A program made the position numbers and the translations under genes. Under the pieces are notes generated by a model, which ran no database searches, was not told the DNA's origin, and saw nothing but the letters and a program-made list of their open reading frames with translations. Shown here in pieces: positions 55,948 through 64,000 of a stretch of 64,000 nucleotides of DNA; within the stretch, counting starts at the first letter, position 1, and each line of letters opens with the position of its first letter. Source of the DNA: Phycisphaerales bacterium (GTDB lineage Bacteria; Planctomycetota; Phycisphaerae; Phycisphaerales; UBA1924); assembly GCA_016741915.1 (NCBI GenBank), contig JACVCS010000003.1, positions 1 through 64,000 of the forward strand. The letters run 5' to 3'.

Positions 55948-56543
55948 GACCGACTCCTGCAAGGTGTGCTGCGACTGCGAAGATCAGAGCGCGATGTGAA
56001 AAACCGCGAGCGACCGACACGATGGAAGACGAGAAATCCGGATCGCGAACCGCCGACTGAGAAGAAAAAATGTCGAGCGACCGATCAAACCAACCCGCCG
56101 GGAGCATTCGCTCGCACCCGCAAGGCGGCACACATTCGCTCGCGCAGACCTGGCATCTCGATACCCTGAGACGTTTGATACGGTTCCAACGCGGAGCAGT
56201 TCCCATAGAGTGCCATAAGGGAACCCCTATGTCAACAGATTCTCTGCAAATCGAAGCATGATCAGGAATCTTCGAAGCAAGATCGATCGTGGTTAGCCCT
56301 ATTCGGGTATACCCTCGAACGGTATTTGTTCTCTATGATTTTTCCTAGGGTTGGCCGGTGATTTTCTTGGCCTCAAAAGTTGGGGGGTCCTCTGAAGCCG
56401 TGGGGATTGGGGGGTGAGATGGTCCTAAACTCGGTCGGATCGTGCAGGATCAGGCGACCTTTCGGGGTGTCGGGGCATCTGGTGTAACGCCCGGCTCGAA
56501 GTCGCGGCGAGGCCTGAAATCGAGATTCTGTTGTTGGTGAGCG
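55948..56543. other. long A+T-richer intergenic region upstream of squalene-hopene cyclase
   Basis: These 596 bp separate divergent genes and hold no accepted coding region. From about 56200 to 56360 the composition is clearly less G+C-rich than its surroundings. An imperfect inverted repeat ATAAGGG-AA-CCCCTAT lies at 56215-56230. A TATGAT at 56334-56339 could be a -10 box for the cyclase. The leader to ATG 56544 would then be about 200 nt. No riboswitch was recognised. Confidence 0.35.
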
Positions 56544-58904
56544 ATGAACATGGTGAATCCCCCCGAGACCCAGCCGCGCACAAACTCCCCCGAATCAGTG
56601 AGCCTCGATCCGGCGGTTGGTGTGGCCGTGCTCGATGGATTTTCGGACCGTGGGGACGCGCAGGCCTTCACGGCGGGTTCGGCGGCGACGGACTTGATCG
56701 CCGGTGGGGTCGCTCGCGTTGAACTCCGCGCCGCCATCGACCGCGCGTGCGAGGCGCTCTACCGCAAGCAGCGCAGTGACAAGGTCAACTTCCCCGGGGT
56801 TCACTGGTGCGCCGAGTTGGAGGGTGATTCGATCCTCTCCAGCGAGTACCTGCTGATGAAGTTCATCCTGAACCAGGAGCAGGGGGAGATGGAACGCCGC
56901 CTGCTCCCGCGATTGGCGAACCAGATGCGCCTCTGCCAGCGCGACGACGGCACATGGGGGCAGTACCCCGGCGCGCCGGCGGACGTGAGCGCTTGCGTCA
57001 AGGCGTACCTGAGCCTGAAGCTCATGGGCGACGACGTGAACGCGCCGCACATGGTCCGCGCCAAGAAGGCGATCCTGAAGCTCGGCGGGGCCGAGTCGAT
57101 CAACACGTTCTCGAACTTCTATCTCGCGTGCCTGGGGCTGGTCTCGTGGGACGCGTGCCCGGCGATCCCGCCGCAGATCATCCTGGCGCCGATGTGGGCG
57201 CCGTTCCACATCCGTCGGATGGCGGCGTGGACGCGGACGATGATCCTGCCGCTGGCGCTCTGCTCCGCGACGCGTCCGGTGCGTGAGCCCGCGCTGACGG
57301 TGAACATCGACGAGCTGTACGTCGACCTGAAGAAGAAGCACACACTGAACAAGCCGTGGGACCGTCGCGACGTGACGAGCCTGAACAACGTCTTCCTCGT
57401 GATCGATCGGCTGATGAAGCTGGCGCGGAAGGTGGGCTTCACGCCGATGCGCAAGCGCTCGATCAAGCTCGCGGAGCAGTGGATCGTTCGGCGCATGGAC
57501 CCGCGGACAACCGAGGGGCTGGGGGCGATCTTCCCGCCGATGGTCTATGTGCAGGTTGCGTTCAAGAAGCTCGGATACACGCGTGATCACCCGCTGATCC
57601 GCCAGGCGGAGGCGGACCTCGACGCGTTCATCATCGACGAACCGAACGCCGATCCGAAGCTGGATCACACCCGGTTGCAGCCGTGCTTCTCGCCGGTGTG
57701 GGATACCGCCATCGCTATTGACGCCCTGACCGAAGCCGGGCACAGCGCCGCGAGCGATCAGCGGCTGGCGCAGGCGTGCGATTGGCTCCGCGCCCGCGAA
57801 GTGAAACTTGTCGGCGACTGGATCGAGAACCTGCGTCCGGAGCACCGCCACCTGCGCCCGGGGATCGACATGGCCTGCTGGGCCTTTGAGTACCGCAACG
57901 ACTGGTACCCCGATGTCGACGACACGTGCATGGTGGCGCGGGCGCTGTTCAAGGCGGGCGATCGCGCGGGCGAGACAAGCAACCGCGACGCGGCGAAGCG
58001 TGCCGTGCAGTGGCTCATCGCGATGCAGAACGACGACGGCGGCTGGGCGGCCTTCGACCGCACCAAGGACCGCCCGTGGATGGAAGCCGTCCCCTTCGCG
58101 GACCACAACGCGATGCAGGACCCCAGTTGCTCCGACATCACCGGGCGCGTGATCGAATCGCTCATGGTCTGCGGCGTCAGCCCCGAGCACCCCAGCGTGC
58201 AGCACGGTGTTGACTACCTCCTCCGCACCCAACGCAGCGACGGCTGCTGGTGGGGACGCTGGGGCGTGAACTACATCTATGGCACGTGGCAAGCCGTCAA
58301 CGGCCTGCGCAGCGCGGGCCTCTCGCCCTCGCACCCGGCGCTCGCGAAGGTCCGCTCGTGGCTGCTGAGCATCCAGAACCCCGACGGCGGTTTCGGTGAG
58401 ACCGCCAACAGCTACCTCGATCCGCGACTGGCGGGCAAGGGCCCCAGCACCGCGAGCCAGACTGCCTGGGCGCTGATGACCCTGCTGAACGTGCTGCCCG
58501 AGGATCATGTCTCTGCGGCACGGGCCGCGGAGTACCTGATGAAGAACCAGCTCTGCGAAGACAAGCCGCCGTATGTTGCGAGCAAGAGCTTCGGCGATGC
58601 GAAGTCCCAAAGCCGAGCGGGCGCGAACGCTGGCAAGCCCAGCGCGCGGGCGAGCGAGCTCGCTTCGGTCTACGACCTTTCACCCGAACGGCTGGGTGTC
58701 TACCCGCCTGAAGACCACCGCGCCGTGGCCGACGCGTCGATCGACCACATCCGCGACTATCGCGGCGGCTGGAACGAGCACTGGTTCACGGGCACCGGAT
58801 TCCCGAAGGTCTTCTATCTGCGGTATCACCTGTACCGCCACAGCTTCCCGCTCAAGGCGCTGGCGCGGTACGAGCGCCGCCTGAAGAACCCGGGCGTGTA
58901 TTGA
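56544..58904 (+). CDS. shc: squalene-hopene cyclase
   Basis: This enzyme cyclises squalene to hopene, the core of hopanoid membrane lipids. The catalytic DXDD motif is D457-V-D459-D460 in WYPDVDDTCM. Several QW repeats are visible: QRDDGTWGQYPGA, QNDDGGWAAF, QRSDGCWWGRWGVNYIYGTW and QNPDGGFGE. It is 786 residues, longer than the usual 630-700, mainly from an N-terminal extension of about 60 residues and a Ser/Ala insertion near DAKSQSRAGANAGKPSA. It is predicted to be a monotopic membrane enzyme. No other hopanoid gene is adjacent. Confidence 0.95.
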   Translation: MNMVNPPETQPRTNSPESVSLDPAVGVAVLDGFSDRGDAQAFTAGSAATDLIAGGVARVELRAAIDRACEALYRKQRSDKVNFPGVHWCAELEGDSILSSEYLLMKFILNQEQGEMERRLLPRLANQMRLCQRDDGTWGQYPGAPADVSACVKAYLSLKLMGDDVNAPHMVRAKKAILKLGGAESINTFSNFYLACLGLVSWDACPAIPPQIILAPMWAPFHIRRMAAWTRTMILPLALCSATRPVREPALTVNIDELYVDLKKKHTLNKPWDRRDVTSLNNVFLVIDRLMKLARKVGFTPMRKRSIKLAEQWIVRRMDPRTTEGLGAIFPPMVYVQVAFKKLGYTRDHPLIRQAEADLDAFIIDEPNADPKLDHTRLQPCFSPVWDTAIAIDALTEAGHSAASDQRLAQACDWLRAREVKLVGDWIENLRPEHRHLRPGIDMACWAFEYRNDWYPDVDDTCMVARALFKAGDRAGETSNRDAAKRAVQWLIAMQNDDGGWAAFDRTKDRPWMEAVPFADHNAMQDPSCSDITGRVIESLMVCGVSPEHPSVQHGVDYLLRTQRSDGCWWGRWGVNYIYGTWQAVNGLRSAGLSPSHPALAKVRSWLLSIQNPDGGFGETANSYLDPRLAGKGPSTASQTAWALMTLLNVLPEDHVSAARAAEYLMKNQLCEDKPPYVASKSFGDAKSQSRAGANAGKPSARASELASVYDLSPERLGVYPPEDHRAVADASIDHIRDYRGGWNEHWFTGTGFPKVFYLRYHLYRHSFPLKALARYERRLKNPGVY

Positions 58905-58915
58905 TCGCGGGGCGC

Positions 58916-59449
58916 TCAGCCCCAGATCGCGTGGATCATCGACGCGATGATCAGCGACATCCCCACGAGTCCGACGATGCTGACCTTGATCAGCGTCGCG
59001 GCGAGCCGTCCTGCGGCCGCCCCGATGCCGACCTTTGTTGAGTGCTGCATCGTCGAGCCCGTGTGGTAGCGTTGCAGGAGCATGGCGAAGAGCCCCGCGC
59101 CGATGGCCGAGCCGATGACCGTGCCCAGCGGCGGCGGGGGGACGAACGTCCCGATGATGGCGCCGATGATTGCACCGAGGATGGAGCCGATGGATGCGGA
59201 GCGCGAGCCGCCGGCCCTTTTGCTGCCGTAGGCCGAGGCGACGAGTTCGAGCACTTCGCCCAGCAAGGCGATCGCCACGCACGTGACCAGCAGCCAGACC
59301 GGGAAGACGGTTTGCGAGTATGTCGAGCCCCACCATTGCACGCCGCCGGCGACGATGAGCAGGAACCACACGCCCGGCAGCGTGAGCAGCGCCATCCCCA
59401 GCGCGAGCAGGGAGGCGAAGAGCATGATGGCGAGCCAGAGCAGTTCCAT
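58916..59449 (-). CDS. DUF456 family membrane protein
   Basis: A 177-residue membrane protein with four or five helices. The family features are LLALGMALLTLPGVWFLLI near the start, LGEVLELVASAYGSKRAGGSR and the Gly-rich ASIGSILGAIIGAIIGTFVPPPPLGTVIGSAIGAGL. DUF456 has no known function. It converges with the cyclase gene (11 bp gap) and shares its strand with hrpA upstream. Confidence 0.85.
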   Translation of the reverse strand: MELLWLAIMLFASLLALGMALLTLPGVWFLLIVAGGVQWWGSTYSQTVFPVWLLVTCVAIALLGEVLELVASAYGSKRAGGSRSASIGSILGAIIGAIIGTFVPPPPLGTVIGSAIGAGLFAMLLQRYHTGSTMQHSTKVGIGAAAGRLAATLIKVSIVGLVGMSLIIASMIHAIWG

Positions 59450-59510
59450 GGGCGTGGTGTCTCGTGCGATCGTTCAGACGGATGAACCATCAGACATGTT
59501 CGGAAAATCG

Positions 59511-62500
59511 TCAGGGTGATTGCAAACGATGCCACAGCTCGTCGAGCTTCGTGGGTGAAACAGGCGTGGGACCCGCGAGGTCCTGCGCGAAGATCGTCAC
59601 GCGGTACTCCTCCAGCAGCCAGCGGTACATCGCGGCACTCTCTCTGCGTGGATCGTCGGGCGCGAAGTTCTCGCGCAGCGCGTCGAGGTCGTCGAGCCGA
59701 CGGTGCACGTCGCGGGCCAGCCGCTGGTCTTTCTCAACGCCCGCGGCACCCTGCGCCTTCGCCCGGCTCAGTCTTCGCTCCAGCGCACGCAGATACTTCG
59801 GATAACTCTTGAACCACGGCATCGGGGCCGCGACGAGGAAATCGGGCGTGATCAGCGCGCCGAGCTGGTCCAGCGCGTCGTCCTTGATGGGCTCTGCCCA
59901 CGAAGAGTTCAGCGCGTTGAGGGCGAGCGCCACCCGCTGCCGCTCGGTGAGGATCTCGCTGAAGAGCTCCGCGGTGACTTTGATCTGATCGTCGATCCAC
60001 GGCTCCGCGGGTTTGAGTCGGCGTTTGAACTCGCCCTGCGTGCGGACAAGTGCGCCGTCGCGCACGAACGTCAGCTCGCAGGCGCGCAGGGCGATCTGCT
60101 CGCGGAGTTGTTCCTGCGTGCCGAAGGGCGAGTAGAGCAGCGCGAGCTGGTTGAAGCCCTTGATGCTGGAGAGGTACTTGCGCAGTTCGTCCTTGATCGC
60201 CAGGCGGAACAGACGCACCTGCGCCAAGCGGTGCGAATAGACCGCCTCGGGCAGGCTCGCGAAGAGTCGCAGCGCGCACAAGCCGTCGGCCTGGTTCGCC
60301 AGCGCCGGGTACGCGCTGACGCGGAAGGCGTTCTCACGCACCGAGGCGTCGATCGGCGGCAAATCGACCTCGAGCATCTCGGGCGGGTCGTCGAAGGTCC
60401 AGTTCGTCAGGTTGTCGATGATCCACGGGCTCTTGACGCGCTCGTTGAGCGCACGCGTGGCGCGGGCGTTGACCGTTCGGCGCAGCGCGAAAAGATCACG
60501 CCCCTGCAGCATCGCACGCCCGGCCCGATCGACCACGATGAAGTTCAACGACAGGTGCCGACGGAGCTCGGCGAAGTTGAAATCCCCGGGCAGAATGTCC
60601 ACCCGCGCCATGGTGGAAAGCTCGTGCGCCAGCGCCTCGATCATCGGGCGATCGGTCTGCGTCAGCGTGCGGGCAAGTTCCGCCGCGACGGGCGCAACGG
60701 GGCTGAAGGCGACGCGCAAACGCTTGGGCAGCGAGCGGATGAGCGTTTCGAAGAGTTCGCTGCGGAACCCGGGCACGAGCCAGCTCGCCGCGCGGTGATC
60801 GATTTCCGCGAGGCGATCGATGGGCACGATGACGCTGACGCCGTCGGCATCGTCGCTCTCGTCGTGCAGATAGCGGAGCTTCATCGCTTCGCCCGCTCGG
60901 CAGAGGTGCAGCTCATCGGGGTAGAGCCGATCGAGGTCCGCGTCGTCGCTGAGGGCGATGACGTCGGAGCGCTGCATGAAGAGCAGGCGGGGCTCTTTGA
61001 GCTCCGCGTGGTGCCGCCATTTCTCGAACGCCGCCCCGCTGAGGGCGTGCTCGGGGAGGCGGTCGTCGAAGAACGCGAAGCGCCTTGATGTGTCGGCCAG
61101 GATGTCCGCGCGGCGCAGCTTGTGCTGCAGGCTCTTCGCCTCGTGCAGCAGGCGCTGGTTGTGCGCCATGAACTCGCCCCGCGTGGGCAGGAGTCCCTCG
61201 ACGAGCGCGCTGTGGATGAAGATCTCGCGCGAGAGCTTCGGGTCGATCCGCTCGAAGGGCACCCGGCGTTTGGGCACGATCGTGAGCCCCAGCAGCGTGA
61301 CCTTCTCGTACGCCATCACGCGAGCGGAACGCTCGTCGTAATGCTCCTCGCTGTACGAGCGCTTCAGCAGGTGCTCGCCCGCCTGCTCGATCCACTCGGG
61401 CTGCACGCGCGCGACCGCGCGGGCGTAGAGCTTGGTGGTGCGGACGAGCTCCGCCGCGACGATCCACTGCGGGTTGCGCTTGAAGAGCGACGAGCCTGGG
61501 AAGATCTGGAACTTCGCCCCGCGTGCACCGTCGTACTCGAAGAGATCGCCCTTTTTGCCGATGCCCGAGAGCAGGCCCGTCAGCAGCGCGCGGTGGATCG
61601 CCTCGTACAGCGGCGTGATGGGCGTTTTCTCTTCCACGCCCTGCGCGGTGTGCAGCTCGCGCCGATTGGTGTGACGCGGCAGGAGCTGATCGCGACGATC
61701 GCGCGAGCGCTGGTGGTGGTGATGGCTTTGCCCGCGCCCGTGGTGTGAACCTCCGGAGCCATCGCGCCCGGCGCCGCTGTGCCCGAGACTCCCGCCCGGC
61801 AGTTCGCTGATCATGTCCAGCAGTTGACGGTGGACTTCGTCCCACTCGCGCAGGCGCACGAACGACAGGAACTCGCTTCGGCAGAGTTTTCGCAACTTCG
61901 CGGCCGAGAGCTTCGCGGATTGATCCTTGAAGTACCACCACAAGCGCAGGTACGAGACGAAGTCGCTCTGCTCATCACGGAACCGCGCGTGCAGCAGGTC
62001 GGCCTTCTGCTGATGCTCCAGCGGCCGCTCGCGCGGGTCCATCACCGACAGGGCCGCGACGATGATGAGCACCTCTTCCAGCGCGCCGACCATCGCACGC
62101 GTCTCACGCGGCGGATTGGGCGTTCGCGATGGTGTCGGCGCTGGAGTCGACGCGCCGCGAGCATTCGCGCCACCACGTTGCGGAGACGCTGAAGCAGCCG
62201 GCTGATTGACGCGACGGTGCGTGCTGGCGGCCTTCATCTCACCGTCACGCGCCGCCAGAATGATCCGCGCGATCGGCGGGTCCACAGGCAGGCGGGCCAT
62301 AAGCGTGCCCAGGCTCGTCAGCTCGCCCTTCTCGTCCACCGCCTGCAACTGCCGAAGCGTGTCGAACGCATCGGAAATCATCCGATCTTCCGGAGGCTCG
62401 ACAAAAGGGAACGTCGTTGCGTCGCCCAGCCGCAGCGCGAGCATCCGCAAGAGCACGGCCGACAGATTCGTTCGCAGAATCTCGGGCGTCGTGAACTCCG

Positions 62501-63947
62501 GGCGCATCCCCAGATCCTGCTCACTGTACAGGCGTATGCACACGCCCGGGCCCACGCGCCCGCAGCGCCCCGCGCGCTGCTGCGCGCTGGCCTTGCTGAT
62601 CGCCTCGATGGGCAGGCGGTGCACCTTCGTCTTCGGGCTATACCTGCTCATCCGCGCGAAACCCGAGTCGATCACGCTCCGCACGCCCGGCACCGTGATC
62701 GACGTCTCCGCAACGTTCGTCGCGAGCACGATCCGCCGCTTGCTCGAACGCTGAAAGACCTTCATCTGCTCCGCGCCGCTGAGGCGTGCGAACAGCGGCA
62801 CGATCTCCGCGTGATTCCCCCATCCCGCTTCTTCCAGAAGCTCCGCCGTCTCGCGGATCTCGCGCTCGCTGGCGAGGAAGACCAGGATGTCCCCCTCGGT
62901 GTCGTGCGCCAGTTCCGCAACCGCCGACACGATGGCGTGCTCGACCTGGTCTTCAAGCTCATCCTCGGTCTGCGCATCGACCGGGCGATAGCGCACCTCA
63001 ACCGGGTATGTCCGACCAGAGACCATCACGATCGGCGCGTTGTCGAAGTGGGCGCTGAAGCGCTGCGGGTCGATGGTGGCGCTGGTGATGATGAGCTTCA
63101 GGTCTGGTCGCTTGGGCAGCAGTGTTTTCAGGTACCCGAGCAGGAAGTCGATGTTCAGCGAGCGTTCGTGCGCCTCGTCGATGATGATCGTGTCGTAGAG
63201 CTCCAGCAGCGGGTCACTCTGGATCTCTGCGAGCAATACGCCGTCGGTCATGACCTTGATGTGCGTGTGCGGCGCGGTCTGATCGCTGAATCGCACCTTG
63301 AAGCCCACCGCGCCGCCCAGCTCGCTGCCCAGTTCGTCCGCCAGTCGCTGCGCAACCGAGCGGGCGGCGATGCGTCGTGGCTGCGTGTGCCCGATGAGCC
63401 CCGCGACACCTCGGCCCAGTTCCAGGCAGATCTTCGGCAGCTGTGTGGACTTGCCCGAGCCCGTCTCGCCGCAGACAACGACGACCTGACTGCTCGACAG
63501 CGCCCGCGCGATCTCGTCGCGCTTCTCGCTGATGGGCAGTTCGGGTGGAAAAGTCGGTCGAGGCCGCACGGCCGCCCGGCGCGTGCGTCGCAGTGCCGAG
63601 CGATCGATGTCGGAGGCGAGCTTGATCAGCGCCTGCGGATTGTCGCGCCCGCCGGTGCGCGCACGAACAAGGCCCTGCAACCGCTGGCGAAATCGTCGCT
63701 GGTCCGCCGTCATGCACTGGGCGATGCGAGAACGCAGTTCATCCGCCGTCGGCACGCGCGCCGGTGAAGCGGCGGGTGAATGAGCGATGACCGGTGGATT
63801 CTGTGAAGCCGAGTCGTTCGGGAGTGAGGGGGGGGGGGGGGTTGGAGCGGAGGAGGCAGGGAACAGGGGTGGCGGAGCGGTCGTGCTGGCTTCGCCGCCG
63901 GCTGGTTCGGTCGGTGTGGACGGGTTGTGAAGAGGATCGGCGTCCAC
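59511..63947 (-). CDS. hrpA: ATP-dependent RNA helicase HrpA
   Basis: A DEAH-box helicase of 1478 residues (E. coli HrpA has about 1300). Walker A is GETGSGKS (160-167), the box is DEAH (257-260), SAT lies in IITSATID, and QRAGRCGRVGPG is motif VI. The C-terminal HrpA region follows. Insertions absent from ordinary HrpA include a Pro/Ala-rich N-terminus, an Ala/Pro stretch near residues 580-610 and a His-rich segment (GSHHGRGQSHHHHQRSRDRRD). The start is GTG 63947. A 14-base C run in the N-terminal coding region encodes PPPP. A TACGAT lies ten bases upstream. Confidence 0.93.
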   Translation of the reverse strand: MDADPLHNPSTPTEPAGGEASTTAPPPLFPASSAPTPPPPSLPNDSASQNPPVIAHSPAASPARVPTADELRSRIAQCMTADQRRFRQRLQGLVRARTGGRDNPQALIKLASDIDRSALRRTRRAAVRPRPTFPPELPISEKRDEIARALSSSQVVVVCGETGSGKSTQLPKICLELGRGVAGLIGHTQPRRIAARSVAQRLADELGSELGGAVGFKVRFSDQTAPHTHIKVMTDGVLLAEIQSDPLLELYDTIIIDEAHERSLNIDFLLGYLKTLLPKRPDLKLIITSATIDPQRFSAHFDNAPIVMVSGRTYPVEVRYRPVDAQTEDELEDQVEHAIVSAVAELAHDTEGDILVFLASEREIRETAELLEEAGWGNHAEIVPLFARLSGAEQMKVFQRSSKRRIVLATNVAETSITVPGVRSVIDSGFARMSRYSPKTKVHRLPIEAISKASAQQRAGRCGRVGPGVCIRLYSEQDLGMRPEFTTPEILRTNLSAVLLRMLALRLGDATTFPFVEPPEDRMISDAFDTLRQLQAVDEKGELTSLGTLMARLPVDPPIARIILAARDGEMKAASTHRRVNQPAASASPQRGGANARGASTPAPTPSRTPNPPRETRAMVGALEEVLIIVAALSVMDPRERPLEHQQKADLLHARFRDEQSDFVSYLRLWWYFKDQSAKLSAAKLRKLCRSEFLSFVRLREWDEVHRQLLDMISELPGGSLGHSGAGRDGSGGSHHGRGQSHHHHQRSRDRRDQLLPRHTNRRELHTAQGVEEKTPITPLYEAIHRALLTGLLSGIGKKGDLFEYDGARGAKFQIFPGSSLFKRNPQWIVAAELVRTTKLYARAVARVQPEWIEQAGEHLLKRSYSEEHYDERSARVMAYEKVTLLGLTIVPKRRVPFERIDPKLSREIFIHSALVEGLLPTRGEFMAHNQRLLHEAKSLQHKLRRADILADTSRRFAFFDDRLPEHALSGAAFEKWRHHAELKEPRLLFMQRSDVIALSDDADLDRLYPDELHLCRAGEAMKLRYLHDESDDADGVSVIVPIDRLAEIDHRAASWLVPGFRSELFETLIRSLPKRLRVAFSPVAPVAAELARTLTQTDRPMIEALAHELSTMARVDILPGDFNFAELRRHLSLNFIVVDRAGRAMLQGRDLFALRRTVNARATRALNERVKSPWIIDNLTNWTFDDPPEMLEVDLPPIDASVRENAFRVSAYPALANQADGLCALRLFASLPEAVYSHRLAQVRLFRLAIKDELRKYLSSIKGFNQLALLYSPFGTQEQLREQIALRACELTFVRDGALVRTQGEFKRRLKPAEPWIDDQIKVTAELFSEILTERQRVALALNALNSSWAEPIKDDALDQLGALITPDFLVAAPMPWFKSYPKYLRALERRLSRAKAQGAAGVEKDQRLARDVHRRLDDLDALRENFAPDDPRRESAAMYRWLLEEYRVTIFAQDLAGPTPVSPTKLDELWHRLQSP
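63828..63841. repeat. homopolymer of 14 G (C on the hrpA strand)
   Basis: A run of 14 identical bases lies about 110 bp inside hrpA. Slippage by one base would shift the frame near residue 36 and end translation early. It may be a phase-variable tract or a sequencing artefact. Confidence 0.85.
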
Positions 63948-64000
63948 AGGTCTGACAATCGTAAGCGCGGGACGCGGAACGATCCGCCAAGAGTCCCCCT

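Noticed and set aside
56595-58610. Long open frame antisense to squalene-hopene cyclase
   Set aside because: The sense frame has DXDD and QW motifs; the antisense frame is Arg/His-rich without features.

Overview
The window looks like a stretch of chromosome from a planctomycete, most likely of the Phycisphaerae. This rests on a G+C content that by eye is near two thirds, and on secreted proteins with PEP-CTERM-like or 'GC-type dockerin' C-termini. A pseudopilin-like protein with a planctomycete-style C-terminal DG motif, squalene-hopene cyclase, a futalosine-route menaquinone enzyme (MqnA) and membrane proteins with added zinc ribbons point the same way. No rRNA, tRNA, CRISPR array, transposase, phage or integrase gene was recognised.

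Layout. 1-2.5 kb: accB and accC (fatty acid synthesis) with a four-helix-bundle gene between them, flanked by inverted octanucleotide arrays. 2.5-9.8 kb: an accessory block of small membrane, DUF4304, zinc-ribbon, FkbM-methyltransferase and secreted genes. 9.9-13.3 kb: two tandem paralogous secreted NxxGxxAF-repeat proteins. 13.6-16.1 kb: a four-domain S1 protein and dUTPase. 16.3-18.9 kb: a pseudopilin-like gene and a dockerin-bearing secreted protein. 19.2-22.9 kb: gyrB and queE. 22.9-31.2 kb: HD-like gene, leuS, a membrane-anchored protein, folC and murJ. 31.3-33.2 kb: dnaB with an unusual SSB-like tail. 33.3-40 kb: Spy-like periplasmic protein, NAD-binding epimerase, lone ABC ATPase, anchored protein and two divergent lipoproteins. 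40-42.7 kb: feoA-feoB-small membrane protein, with a promoter overlapped by a Fur-like palindrome. 42.9-47 kb: Nif3-like protein, rpoN, ispE. 47-49 kb: a MntA/HepT toxin-antitoxin pair and an orphan adenine methyltransferase. 49-54.1 kb: ROK kinase, mqnA, a second Spy-like protein, pyrB, gmk. 54.2-59.4 kb: heptanucleotide array, dockerin-anchored protein, squalene-hopene cyclase, DUF456 protein. 59.5-63.9 kb: a very long hrpA.

Most genes are housekeeping, in short or single-gene units, with little functional clustering beyond acc, feo and mntA-hepT. The most interesting signals are four: (1) the DnaB tail ending in an acidic stretch plus Pro-Phe, like the SSB C-terminal tip; (2) dispersed RAGGGAYC octamer arrays that bracket a four-helix-bundle gene inside the acc operon and fill the rpoN-ispE gap; (3) recurrent TANNNT hexamers 5-10 nt upstream of start codons, suggesting frequent leaderless transcription; (4) the complete promoter/operator of the feo operon.
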